A stretch of 13,983 nucleotides of DNA from Myxococcales bacterium (GTDB taxonomy: Bacteria; Myxococcota; Polyangia; Polyangiales; Polyangiaceae): assembly GCA_003151595.1 (NCBI GenBank), contig PLXW01000158.1, forward strand, positions 1-13,983, read 5' to 3'. A program made the translations under genes and the position numbers. Positions 1-7,538 of the stretch are shown one piece after another (positions within the stretch are counted from its first letter, which is position 1; each line of letters begins with the position of its first letter). The notes below the pieces were generated by a model that saw only the letters and a program-made list of their open reading frames with translations, made no database searches and was not told the DNA's origin.

Positions 1-223
1 GGCGGATGCGGGCGGCGAGGCGCGCTTCATCGACGAACATGGCCACGAAGTCGGGGTCCTTCGCGAACTGCGGATGGAGGCGCTTGATGGCCACCGTGCG
101 CGCGAACCCGGCCTCGCCGAGCAAGCGTCCGAGGTGCACCGTTGCCATTCCCCCCGCCGCGAGCTCACCATGGAGCTCGTAGCGCCCGAGGATGCGCGCG
201 GGGGCGTTCGAACTGGCGCCCAT
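1..223 (-). CDS. Ser/Thr protein kinase, N-terminal part (runs off left edge)
   Basis: Seen: the minus strand from an ATG at 223 reads as the start of a eukaryotic-type protein kinase. After about 13 residues comes the Gly-rich loop (GELAAGGMATVHLG, residues 19-32). The VAIK motif follows with Lys47, then the helix-C region with DEARLAARIR, where Glu66 is placed to pair with Lys47. Only 74 codons are in the window, so the catalytic loop, activation segment and any sensor or TM region are not visible. Family knowledge: such kinases autophosphorylate and phosphorylate Ser/Thr on partner proteins, and are greatly expanded in myxobacteria. The N-lobe residues needed for ATP binding are intact, unlike the pseudokinase at 822-2105. 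It is divergent from dut across 111 bases. No strong Shine-Dalgarno is visible; GAAG lies just upstream. The substrate is unknown. Confidence 0.88.
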   Translation of the reverse strand, partial: MGASSNAPARILGRYELHGELAAGGMATVHLGRLLGEAGFARTVAIKRLHPQFAKDPDFVAMFVDEARLAARIR

Positions 224-334
224 GATCTTCGAATGTATCGGACTTCGCGCGGGTAGGCCCGTCCTCACGGTCGCCTCGAATCGAAAGCGCGACTCGCGCG
301 CCGTGCGCAGAGCCACCGACGTGTCGGCGCTGCT

Positions 335-796
335 ATGCTTGACCGCGTGGTTCCCGATCTGTTGCTCGCCGTGCGCCGCGTTGGAGATGTCGTCGTGCCT
401 TTGCCGAGGTACCAAACTCGCGGATCGTCGGGGATGGATCTCCACGCCGCGACGAAGGCGCCGCTGGTGATTCCGCCGCTCGGGCGGGCGAAGGTCCCCA
501 CCGGGCTATCCATCGCCATCCCCGAGAAGTTCGAAGCGCAGGTCCGCCCGCGGTCGGGGCTCGCGGCGCGAACAGGGGTCACGGTGCTCAACGCGCCGGG
601 GACGATCGACTCGGACTTTCGCGGCGAGGTCGAGGTGCTCCTCGTGAACCTGGGCGACGCGCCGGTCACGATCGAGCCGCTCGATCGCATCGCGCAGCTG
701 GTGCTCGCGCCGATCGCACGCGCCGAGCTCGTCGAGATGCACACGCTCTCCGATACGGACCGCGGCGCCGGCGGCTACGGCTCCACGGGATCGTGA
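335..796 (+). CDS. dut: deoxyuridine 5'-triphosphate nucleotidohydrolase (dUTPase)
   Basis: Cytosolic trimeric enzyme that hydrolyses dUTP to dUMP and pyrophosphate, keeping uracil out of DNA and feeding dTMP synthesis. All five dUTPase motifs are seen in order: motif 1 SSGMDLHAA (31-39), motif 2 RPRSGLA (71-77), motif 3 [14 protein letters not shown] (85-98) with the catalytic Asp92, motif 4 DRIAQLV (117-123), and the Gly-rich motif 5 [10 protein letters not shown] (143-152). Motif 5 has Tyr where Phe is common. At 153 aa it is the normal size for a homotrimeric dUTPase. Start choice: ATG 335 gives four extra residues. The in-frame GTG at 347 gives a lead of 17 residues before PLPRY, closer to my recollection of the E. 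coli protein. Neither has a visible Shine-Dalgarno. The gene ends 25 bases before the pseudokinase gene and may be co-transcribed with it. Confidence 0.97.
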   Translation: MLDRVVPDLLLAVRRVGDVVVPLPRYQTRGSSGMDLHAATKAPLVIPPLGRAKVPTGLSIAIPEKFEAQVRPRSGLAARTGVTVLNAPGTIDSDFRGEVEVLLVNLGDAPVTIEPLDRIAQLVLAPIARAELVEMHTLSDTDRGAGGYGSTGS

Positions 797-821
797 GACC
801 TTTCGATACGAGGCGCGTGAG

Positions 822-2105
822 ATGAGCGAGCCGCCGGGAGAAGAGCACGAGAAGTCGCCGCACTCGCTCCTCAGCGACAAGCTGGCCGTCGCGCTGCCTC
901 TCCCGGATCCGCCGGTCTCCGATCCGGGCACCGATCCGTCGCGCGACGACGCACGAAAGGCGCAGGCCGAGCAGAAGATCGGCCTCACGTTGAAGGGGTG
1001 GCGCGTTCAGCGGTTGCTCGGGGTCGGTCCGGTGTCGGCGGCGTACGAAGCGACGCGCGGCGCGCACGATGGAGCGACGCGCGGCGTCTTGCGTTTGCTC
1101 CTGGGGACGCTCGCAAAGAACGAGCGCGCGAAGAGCCAGTTCGTGCGCGCGGCGTACGCGGCGAGTCGCTTCCAGCACCCGCGCGTGCTCGCCGTCATCG
1201 CCGACGGAACCGACGACGAAGGGGAGCCGTTCATCGTGCGCCCGTGGACCGACGCGAAGCCTGCGTCGGAGCTCGTCGCTTCCGATGGGCCCATGCCCGA
1301 AGCGAAGGCGCTCCGGCTCGCCGAGCAGGTCCTCGACGCGCTCGAGATCGCGCACGCGCACGGCGTGGTGCACGGCGCCATCTCGCCGACGAACGTCCTG
1401 GTCACGTCGCGCGGCTCGATGCGCCTGTGCGACTTCTCCGCGCCGCCGGGCCTCGGACCGCGCACCGAAGGCGACGCGCTCGCCCCTCGCCGCGTGACGC
1501 CGTGGACTCCGCCCGAGCGCTGCGCCTCGTCGTCCGAGCCGCCGACCGAAGCGTGCGACGTGTGGTCGCTCGCCGCGCTCATGTACTTCGTCACCTCGGG
1601 CGCGATCCCGCGCGGTGCCGCGCGTGGAGCCGAGCTCGCGCGAGCCCGCGTGCGTCCGCTGCGCGAAGTGACGAAGGACGTCAGCGAAGGGTTCGCCGCG
1701 CTCGTCGAGCACGCGCTACAGGCCGATCCGCTGTCCCGCTACGAGAGCGCGTACGCCATGCTCGGCGACGTCCGTCGCGTGATGGCCGGCCGCAAGCCGA
1801 AGCTCGCCGGCGCTCAGCGCCCCAACCCCTCGGGCAACAGCCTCCAGGCGGCGTTCCAGGCCCGCGCAGCGCAGGCGCCCTCGCTCTCTGCGGGTCGCAT
1901 GCCCGCGGGTCGCATCGAAGCCACCGGCCCGCAGCCGGGACTGGCGAAGGCGCCCGCCCGTCACGAGACCGCGCGCCGCGAGAAGGAGTGGAAAGGGAAC
2001 GTCGCGCTCATCCTCGCCATTGCGCTGCTCGTCGGCGTGGCGACGTTCGTGCTGGTCAAAGAGCGCGTCGAAGACGAGCGCGCGCACGCCGGTCAGAAGC
2101 GCTGA
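822..2105 (+). CDS. membrane-anchored Ser/Thr pseudokinase
   Basis: Seen: 427 aa. A Pro/Asp-rich N-terminal extension (1-57) is followed by a kinase fold (about 58-322), a low-complexity linker (323-390), one TM helix (about 393-412) and a short charged tail. This suggests a tail-anchored protein with a cytoplasmic kinase-like domain. Kinase landmarks are recognisable but the catalytic ones are broken. The VAIK Lys is replaced by Arg91, and the helix-C Glu by Ala110. The HRDLKPEN loop reads HGAISPTN (184-191), so the catalytic Asp is Ala186 and the Lys is Ser188. DFG is DFS (204-206). PPER (230-233) and CDVWSL (245-250) of the C-lobe are kept. Inference: no phosphotransfer, and a likely role as scaffold or allosteric partner of an active kinase; one starts about 600 bases upstream on the other strand. 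ATG 822 is preceded by a weak AGG. Its stop is 7 bases from the convergent stop of the NtrC-type gene. Confidence 0.9.
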   Translation: MSEPPGEEHEKSPHSLLSDKLAVALPLPDPPVSDPGTDPSRDDARKAQAEQKIGLTLKGWRVQRLLGVGPVSAAYEATRGAHDGATRGVLRLLLGTLAKNERAKSQFVRAAYAASRFQHPRVLAVIADGTDDEGEPFIVRPWTDAKPASELVASDGPMPEAKALRLAEQVLDALEIAHAHGVVHGAISPTNVLVTSRGSMRLCDFSAPPGLGPRTEGDALAPRRVTPWTPPERCASSSEPPTEACDVWSLAALMYFVTSGAIPRGAARGAELARARVRPLREVTKDVSEGFAALVEHALQADPLSRYESAYAMLGDVRRVMAGRKPKLAGAQRPNPSGNSLQAAFQARAAQAPSLSAGRMPAGRIEATGPQPGLAKAPARHETARREKEWKGNVALILAIALLVGVATFVLVKERVEDERAHAGQKR

Positions 2106-2117
2106 CCCGGCGTCAGC
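2101..2117. terminator. hairpin over two convergent stop codons
   Basis: Arms GCTGAC (2101-2106) and GTCAGC (2112-2117) pair perfectly around the 5-base loop CCGGC. Beyond one mismatch, two more pairs are possible. The plus-strand stop TGA (2103-2105) lies in the left arm and the minus-strand stop (TCA, 2113-2115) in the right arm. No T-tract follows on either strand, so intrinsic termination is only inferred. Confidence 0.45.
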
Positions 2118-3606
2118 TCTCGCCGCGCTTGATCTGATACGCGCGGATCTTCTTGTGCAGGTTCGTCCGTTCGACGCCGAGGATGATCGCCGTCCGCGAG
2201 ATGTTCCAGCCGGTGATCTTCAACGTCTCGACGATGTACTTCCTCTCCGACTGATCGCGGAACTCGCGCAGCGTGAGGTAGTTCGCCGGAGGATTCCCGC
2301 GCGTCGCGTGCGAAGCATCGCCCGCGCCCGCCGGCTCGTCGTCACTCGCGTCGGGCGATCCTGCGTCGGTCCCGCCCGAGTCCTCTTCGCCGAACGGGCT
2401 CTCGTGCGGGTCTTCGGGGAGGTCGGCGATCGTGACGCGGTCTCCCGACAAGATCGCCATTCGCTCGACGACGTTCTTCAGCTCGCGGATGTTCCCCGGC
2501 CACTTGCGCGCGAGCAGCGCCGTCAGCACGTCGTCGTCGATCGGTTTGGGCTTGGTGCCGTTCTCGCGGGAGAACGCCTCCATGAACGCACGCGCGAGCA
2601 GCGGGATGTCCTCCATGCGCTCGCGCAACGCGGGTGAGCGCATCGGAAATACGTTCAAACGGAAGAACAGATCGTCGCGGAACGCGCCGCTCTCGACCGC
2701 CTTCGCCAGATCCTTGTTCGTCGCCGCGAGCACGCGCACGTCGACGTGCATCACGTGCTCGCTCCCGACGCGCGACACCTCGCCGCTCTGGAGCGCGCGC
2801 AGCACCTTGGCCTGCGCCACCAGATCCATGTCGCCGATCTCGTCGAGGAACAGCGTCCCTCCGTGCGCCTGTTCGAAAAACCCGCGCTTCTTCGTCTGCG
2901 CTCCGGTGAACGCCCCGCGCTCGTGCCCGAACAGCTCGCTCTCGATCAGCTCGCGCGGGATCGCGGCGCAGTTCACCTTCACGAACGGCCCGTCCGCGCG
3001 GGGTGAAAGCCGGTGAATGGCGCGCGAGATGAGCTCCTTGCCCGTGCCGCTCTCGCCGGTGATGAGCACGCCCGCCTTCGTGGGCGCGACCTTCTCGATG
3101 TCGTGGAACAGGCGCGCGATCGCCGGCGCCCGCCCGATCATCTCGTACTTCTCGCTCTGCTGCCGCGACACCTCGGCCAGCGCCCGCCGCGCGTGCGCCG
3201 ACTCGAGCGCGTTCTTCACGCTGACGAGCACGCGCTCGCGCGCCAGCGGCTTCTCGAAGAAGTCCGTCGCGCCGAGCTTGATCGCCTGCACCGCGTCGTT
3301 CACCGTCGCGTGCCCGCTGATGACGAGCACCGGCACGTCGCGCGTCGCCTCGTCCTTCTTGATGCGCTCGAGCGCGTCGAGCCCGCTCATGTCGGGGAGC
3401 TTCACGTCGAGCAGCGCGAGATCGACCGGCGTGTCGGGGTTGGCGAGGATGGCCAGCGCACCGCCGCCCGTCTCGCTCATGAGCACGTGGTACCCCTCGC
3501 CCTCGAGGACGAGCTGCAACGTTCGGCGGATGTTCTTCTCGTCGTCGACGACGAGCACGGTCTTCGCGCCCGGAATCCCCGAGGTCGTAGCGAGCGATTC
3601 GGTCAC
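2113..3606 (-). CDS. NtrC-family sigma-54-dependent response regulator
   Basis: Cytoplasmic two-component regulator that, when phosphorylated, should drive open-complex formation by sigma-54 RNA polymerase. Seen in 497 aa: a receiver domain (about 15-130) with acidic pair Asp21/Asp22, phospho-acceptor Asp67 (LALLDVKLPD), Ser97 and Lys119. The AAA+ domain (about 155-390) has Walker A GESGTGKE (184-191), an intact sigma-54 contact loop GAFTGA (231-236) and Walker B TLFLDE (251-256). An acidic Gly/Ser/Asp linker (about 400-440) precedes a Fis-type helix-turn-helix (about 455-492, NISRTAIILGVERTNLHKKIR). The HTH is of the NtrX-like style, but I do not assign a gene name. The start is GTG, with a weak TAGG nine bases upstream. 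It lies 28 bases after bamD on the same strand, so both probably share a transcript. No partner histidine kinase is in the window. All key residues look functional. Confidence 0.96.
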   Translation of the reverse strand: MTESLATTSGIPGAKTVLVVDDEKNIRRTLQLVLEGEGYHVLMSETGGGALAILANPDTPVDLALLDVKLPDMSGLDALERIKKDEATRDVPVLVISGHATVNDAVQAIKLGATDFFEKPLARERVLVSVKNALESAHARRALAEVSRQQSEKYEMIGRAPAIARLFHDIEKVAPTKAGVLITGESGTGKELISRAIHRLSPRADGPFVKVNCAAIPRELIESELFGHERGAFTGAQTKKRGFFEQAHGGTLFLDEIGDMDLVAQAKVLRALQSGEVSRVGSEHVMHVDVRVLAATNKDLAKAVESGAFRDDLFFRLNVFPMRSPALRERMEDIPLLARAFMEAFSRENGTKPKPIDDDVLTALLARKWPGNIRELKNVVERMAILSGDRVTIADLPEDPHESPFGEEDSGGTDAGSPDASDDEPAGAGDASHATRGNPPANYLTLREFRDQSERKYIVETLKITGWNISRTAIILGVERTNLHKKIRAYQIKRGES

Positions 3607-3634
3607 GGCGCGGAGCCTAGCATCGAGCGCGCGC

Positions 3635-4459
3635 TCAGACGCCGCGCTGCTGCATCCACTCGAGATACGTGCGCGCCGGCAGAATGAGCCCGCTGTCCGA
3701 GAAGCGCTTGGTGATCGTCTCGAACGCCCCGCGCGCGTCGGCCCACTTGTGCATCTTCAGGTACGTCTGCCCGAGCAGGAGCAGCGCTTCGGGCTCGAGC
3801 GACTCGCCGGCGGGGGCGCCCACGTCGGTCCCCATCGCGAAGTTACGGAGCGCATACTGAATGCGGAGGACGGCGGCGTCGTAGTTGTCGCGCTGAAGGT
3901 AGAAGCGCGCGACGTACAGCTCGTGCCGCACGAGGCGTGCGGTCACGATGGCGAGGAGCTCGCGCATGTGCGGGCTCTCGCGCGACTCGGGGTAGTCGTG
4001 GAGAAAGCCGCGGAGCTCTTTGTAGGCGTCGTAGACGATCGCCTGATCGCGCTCTTCGCCCGCCGCGAGCAGGATCGAGTCGGTGATCTGCGCGTACTCC
4101 GACTGCGCGATGCGCGAGCGGGCGTACGCCACTTCCTCGTTGTCCGAGCGGTGATCGTGCACGAACTGCCGGTACTCGCGGATGGCGTCGGCGAACTTCT
4201 CTTGCGCGTAATCGGCGTCGGCGATGCGGAGCTCGGCGAGGCGCGCGTACTTCGAGTAGCTGTACTTGCGCTTCACCTCGCGCATCTTGGTGACGGCTTC
4301 GATCCAGTTGTGCGCGGTGAACTCCTCCATCGCCGCGTCGTACGCGCGCTTCGCGTCGGCGGTGTAGCCGAGCGCGGTCTTGGGGCCCTGCCCCTCGCAG
4401 CCGAGCGGCGCGAGCGAGGCGAGACACGCGATCAAGAGGAGGAGGCGGGTGCGGCGCAC
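3635..4459 (-). CDS. bamD: outer membrane assembly lipoprotein BamD
   Basis: Essential lipoprotein of the BAM complex, held on the periplasmic face of the outer membrane, where it helps BamA fold and insert beta-barrel proteins. Seen: 274 aa. An N-terminal RRTR then hydrophobic leader ends in a lipobox-like APLGC with Cys21 as the lipidation site; the -3 residue is Pro rather than the usual Leu. The mature part is helical and TPR-like throughout (about 28-265), with typical pieces such as AYDAAMEEFTAHNWIEAV, LRIADADYAQEKFADAI and EALLLLGQTYLKMHKWADA. Length and repeat layout fit BamD/YfiO. A general TPR lipoprotein is the alternative. The start is GTG at 4459, and translation is plausible only from there because the leader follows at once. 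It lies between the 97-aa unknown gene and the NtrC-type regulator on the same strand. Confidence 0.88.
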   Translation of the reverse strand: MRRTRLLLLIACLASLAPLGCEGQGPKTALGYTADAKRAYDAAMEEFTAHNWIEAVTKMREVKRKYSYSKYARLAELRIADADYAQEKFADAIREYRQFVHDHRSDNEEVAYARSRIAQSEYAQITDSILLAAGEERDQAIVYDAYKELRGFLHDYPESRESPHMRELLAIVTARLVRHELYVARFYLQRDNYDAAVLRIQYALRNFAMGTDVGAPAGESLEPEALLLLGQTYLKMHKWADARGAFETITKRFSDSGLILPARTYLEWMQQRGV

Positions 4460-4525
4460 GCCACGCTTCTTACACGAGCGTGCGCGGCTAAGCGAGCATC
4501 CGCGTACCCCGCGCCCACCTTGTAC

Positions 4526-4544
4526 GCCGGCGAGCGGCGCCGGC
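4526..4544. other. 7-bp perfect stem-loop upstream of bamD
   Basis: GCCGGCG (4526-4532) and CGCCGGC (4538-4544) pair perfectly around the loop AGCGG. It lies in the 105-base gap between the 97-aa gene and bamD. It could attenuate or partly terminate read-through into bamD, or stabilise an mRNA end. No T-tract follows on the minus strand, and GC-rich palindromes are common here. Confidence 0.3.
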
Positions 4545-4564
4545 AGCGTCCGCGTCGACTCGAA

Positions 4565-4858
4565 TCACTTTTCTCCCCGCCACCTGACGACCTTCCGCGG
4601 GGGCGCGCCGTCGCGCGAGCGCTCCGATTGCTTGTAGAGCGCACGAAAGAGCAGCCGCGTTTTCTCGGCCAGATCCGCCGGCGCGGTCGCGTCGCCGGTC
4701 ACGCGCACGTCGCCTCTTTCTGTCACCAGCACCTCTAGCGCGAACCGGGCCTCGTGCGTGAACGCGAACCCGCGGTAAATCCAGGGTGGCGTGGTGCTGC
4801 CCGGCCGCTCGAGATCGAAGCGCACGCCGTACGCAGGGTGGTCGCCGACGATCGCCAT
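4565..4858 (-). CDS. hypothetical protein, 97 aa
   Basis: I do not recognise a family. The reading frame is supported by an excellent Shine-Dalgarno: GAGGAG at 4868-4873 on the minus strand, nine bases before ATG 4858. This is one of the two best ribosome binding sites in the window. The protein is small, soluble and mixed charge, with no signal peptide or TM helix. The first half looks beta-rich (YGVRFDLERPG, WIYRGFAFTHEARFALEVLVTERGDVRVTG, the last in two parts). The second half is a charged amphipathic helix (about 60-80) and ends in a basic tail. It is divergent from greA across only 44 bases and lies 105 bases upstream of bamD on the same strand, so it may be the first gene of a bamD operon. 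Function unknown. Confidence 0.72.
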   Translation of the reverse strand: MAIVGDHPAYGVRFDLERPGSTTPPWIYRGFAFTHEARFALEVLVTERGDVRVTGDATAPADLAEKTRLLFRALYKQSERSRDGAPPRKVVRWRGEK

Positions 4859-4902
4859 CGAATAATTCTCCTCTTCGCGACAAATGGTAAACCCATCCCG
4901 CC
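4859..4902. promoter_or_regulatory. short divergent intergenic region between the 97-aa gene and greA
   Basis: This 44-base gap must carry the 5' signals of two divergent genes. It is conspicuously AT-rich for this genome (GAATAATTC at 4859-4867, ACAAATGGTAAA at 4880-4891). It holds the minus-strand Shine-Dalgarno GAGGAG (4868-4873). I cannot place confident -35/-10 pairs. On the greA side no Shine-Dalgarno is visible before ATG 4903. Confidence 0.5.
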
Positions 4903-5385
4903 ATGGAAAAGAATCCGATCACGCCCGAAGGCGCGGCCAAGCTTCGCGAGGAGCTCAATCACCTCCGCGGTGTCGAGCGGCCGCGCGTGATCCAGATGAT
5001 CGCGACGGCGCGCGAGCACGGCGATCTGAAGGAGAACGCCGAGTACCACGCGGCGCGCGACAAGCAGTCGTTCATCGAAGGTCGCGTGAAGGACATCGAG
5101 AACAAGCTCGCGCGCGCCGAGATCATCGATCCGTCGAAGCTCGCCGGCGATCGCGTCGCGTTCGGCGCGTACGTGAAGATGCAGAACGCCGAGTCCGAGG
5201 AGGAGTCGACGTACCGCATCCTCGGCGCCGACGAAGCGGACCTCGCGCAGGGGACGATCAGCGTCACCAGCCCGCTGGCGCGCGCGCTCCTCGGCAAGGA
5301 AGTCGGCGACGAGGTGAAGGTGCGGATGCCCGGCGGCGAGCGGACGTACGAGATCCTCGAGGTGAGCTTCTCCGCCAAGGCGTGA
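4903..5385 (+). CDS. greA: transcription elongation factor GreA
   Basis: Binds in the RNA polymerase secondary channel and stimulates cleavage of the backtracked 3' RNA end, releasing arrested complexes. Seen: 160 aa, the usual GreA size. The N-terminal part is an antiparallel coiled coil (about 1-76). It carries the tip motif [16 protein letters not shown] (40-55) with acidic Asp41 and Glu44, the metal-coordinating residues at the same positions as in E. coli GreA. The C-terminal FKBP-like domain (about 80-160) includes [20 protein letters not shown] (119-138). The acidic tip argues for active GreA rather than an inhibitory Gfh factor. The stop overlaps the recG start by 4 bases (GTGA), so translation is probably coupled. 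Confidence 0.97.
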   Translation: MEKNPITPEGAAKLREELNHLRGVERPRVIQMIATAREHGDLKENAEYHAARDKQSFIEGRVKDIENKLARAEIIDPSKLAGDRVAFGAYVKMQNAESEEESTYRILGADEADLAQGTISVTSPLARALLGKEVGDEVKVRMPGGERTYEILEVSFSAKA

Positions 5386-7538
5386 AAGAGCGCGTGGAGG
5401 ACACGAAGCCGGCGGGCGCCCCGCTCGCCTGGGAAGACCCGGTCGATCGCGTGAGCGGCTTGGGGCCTGCGGCGCGCGAGTCGCTCGCGAAGCTCGGGAC
5501 GACGTGTGTCGCGGATCTCGTGTGGACGCTCCCGGTGGCGTGGGACGACGCGCGGGCGCCGATCTCGGTCGATGAAGCGATCGCGCGCGCGACGATCGAT
5601 CCGCGCGCGCGCGTCTGCCTTCGCGCGACGGTGAAGAGCGCCGGGCTGGTGCCGATGCGGGGGCGGCGCGCTCTCAGGATCGTGCTCGCGGGAGAGAAAG
5701 CCACGATTCATGCCTGGTGGTTCTTCACGGCGCACGGCCTGCTCGCGATCGCGAAGGTCGGGAGCGCGGTGCTCGTGACCGGGCGTGTGGCGGTCGATGC
5801 CGGCAAGCCCGCGCGGATGGCGCATCCGGAGCTGGTCCGCGACGACGAAACCACGCGCGTCGTGCGCCCGCGGTACCTGCGTCTCGGCGTGCCGGAGGGG
5901 ACGCTTCGCAAAGGGATCGCGCGGGCCATCGAGGGCGTCGCGTCGTTCCCGGATCCGGTGCCACGCCCGATCGCCGTGCGCGAGAAGATGGCGCCCGTCG
6001 ACGCGCTGCTTCGCGCTGTCCACGGGAAGAATGGCGCGCTCGAGGCCCCGCCGGACGACGCGACGAAGCTGGCGGCACGCGAGCGATTGGCGTGGGGTGA
6101 AGCGTTCACGCGAGCATGGGAGCGCGTCGGGATCGACGCCCGCAACGATTCGAGCGAGGGCTCTCCGGTGTTGCGCGTCGATCGCGCGTCGCTCGCGCGG
6201 CTGCGTGCGGAGCTGGGGTTTCCGCTGACGAAGGGGCAAGAGGAAGCGATCGCGGTGATCGCGAAGGACCTCGCGCAGCGCGTGCCCATGCGGCGACTGC
6301 TCTTCGGCGACGTCGGCACGGGCAAGACGGCAGTGGTTCTCGCCGCGGCGGCGCAGTGCGTCTCGTCGGGGGCGCAGGTCGCGATCCTCGCGCCGACGAG
6401 CCTCCTCGCCGAGCAGTACCTCGACGCCGTGGGTCCGCTCGCGCGCGCCACCGGGGCATCCGTCGCGCTCGTGGCCGCGGGGGTGCCGGCGGCGCAGAGG
6501 AAGCGGAGCGAGGCGGCGATCGCGCGCGGCGATCTCGCGATCGCGATCGGGACGCACGCGCTGCTTCGCGAAGGGCTCTCGTTCGCGAAGCTGGGTCTCG
6601 TCGTCGTCGATGAGCAGCATCGGCTCGGCGTGGCGCAGCGGCTCGCGCTCGTGGGCAAGGGGCAGCGGCCTCACTTGCTCACGCTGAGCGCGACCCCCAT
6701 CCCGCGCACGCTGGCGCTCGCCCTTCGCGGCGAGCTGAAGACCAGCGAGCTCGAAGAGCGGCCGAAAGGTCGCCCCAAGGTCGCGACCGAGGTGCGCGCG
6801 CGATCGGCATCGGGCCCCGTGCTCGCCGATCTTCGCGCGGTGTGCGCCCGCGGAGAGCGCGCGTTCGTGATTGCGCCGCGCATCGAGCAGAGCGACGACG
6901 CGGACGGCGATTCCTCGGAGAACGACGGCGCGGCCGGCGCGGTGAAGCTGGCGGCCGACCTCACCAAGGCGCTCGCGCCGATCCGGGTGGCGCTTGCCCA
7001 CGGCGCGATGTCGCCCGACGAGAAGCGCGCCGCGATGCGCGCGTTCCGCACAGGCGAAGCGCAGGTCCTCGTCGGGACCACGGTGCTGGAGGTGGGGATC
7101 GACGTACCCGAGGCCACGCTGATCGTGATCTCGAGCGCCGAGCGCTTCGGCCTGGCGCAGCTGCATCAACTGCGAGGGCGCGTGGGGCGAGGGGACAAGC
7201 CCGGGCGCTGCATCCTGGTGCATGGTGAACCGCTCGACCCGCGCGCCGCGGCGCGACTGGAAGCGCTGGTCAGGCTGGATCGCGGTGTCGACGTGGCGCG
7301 CGCCGACCTCGAGCTGCGAGGCGCGGGTGATCTGGGCGGGACGCGCCAGTCCGGGATCGAAGAAGAGCTCCTTTACCTCGATCCCGTGTCCCCCCCGCCG
7401 TGGCTCGCGCGCATCGACGCGGATGCGCGCGCCATCTTCGCGAAGGATCCTTCGCTCGCGCGCGATGAGCACCGCGCGCTCCGGATCATGGTGCGCCGTC
7501 TCGCAGCGGCGATCGCGGTGCGCGAGGAGGCAGGATGA
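5382..7538 (+). CDS. recG: ATP-dependent DNA helicase RecG
   Basis: Cytoplasmic superfamily-2 helicase that remodels stalled forks, D-loops and R-loops. The GTG at 5382, overlapping the greA stop by 4 bases, gives 718 aa, close to the usual size of about 690-700. An N-terminal wedge/OB region (about 1-270, starting near [21 protein letters not shown]) is followed by a complete helicase core. Walker A is GDVGTGKT (309-316), Ia is APTSLLAEQ, and the Walker B/DEQH box is DEQHRLGV (410-417). Motif III is LSATPIPRT and motif V is [13 protein letters not shown] (from 566). [12 protein letters not shown] (593-604) is motif VI. The TRG-type region [16 protein letters not shown] follows. These are diagnostic of RecG rather than PriA or Mfd. 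An acidic insert (about 500-520) lies in the second RecA-like lobe. The stop overlaps the next ATG by 4 bases (ATGA at 7535-7538). Confidence 0.97.
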   Translation: MKERVEDTKPAGAPLAWEDPVDRVSGLGPAARESLAKLGTTCVADLVWTLPVAWDDARAPISVDEAIARATIDPRARVCLRATVKSAGLVPMRGRRALRIVLAGEKATIHAWWFFTAHGLLAIAKVGSAVLVTGRVAVDAGKPARMAHPELVRDDETTRVVRPRYLRLGVPEGTLRKGIARAIEGVASFPDPVPRPIAVREKMAPVDALLRAVHGKNGALEAPPDDATKLAARERLAWGEAFTRAWERVGIDARNDSSEGSPVLRVDRASLARLRAELGFPLTKGQEEAIAVIAKDLAQRVPMRRLLFGDVGTGKTAVVLAAAAQCVSSGAQVAILAPTSLLAEQYLDAVGPLARATGASVALVAAGVPAAQRKRSEAAIARGDLAIAIGTHALLREGLSFAKLGLVVVDEQHRLGVAQRLALVGKGQRPHLLTLSATPIPRTLALALRGELKTSELEERPKGRPKVATEVRARSASGPVLADLRAVCARGERAFVIAPRIEQSDDADGDSSENDGAAGAVKLAADLTKALAPIRVALAHGAMSPDEKRAAMRAFRTGEAQVLVGTTVLEVGIDVPEATLIVISSAERFGLAQLHQLRGRVGRGDKPGRCILVHGEPLDPRAAARLEALVRLDRGVDVARADLELRGAGDLGGTRQSGIEEELLYLDPVSPPPWLARIDADARAIFAKDPSLARDEHRALRIMVRRLAAAIAVREEAG

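Noticed and set aside
248..262. Small inverted repeat CGGG-TAGG-CCCG and neighbouring GCGCG palindromes between the kinase and dut
   Set aside because: Stems of 4-5 bp of pure G/C are expected by chance here, with no adjacent promoter elements I can defend.
3017..4738. Long plus-strand open frame opposite the NtrC-type gene and bamD
   Set aside because: Antisense to two well-supported genes and of low-complexity composition.
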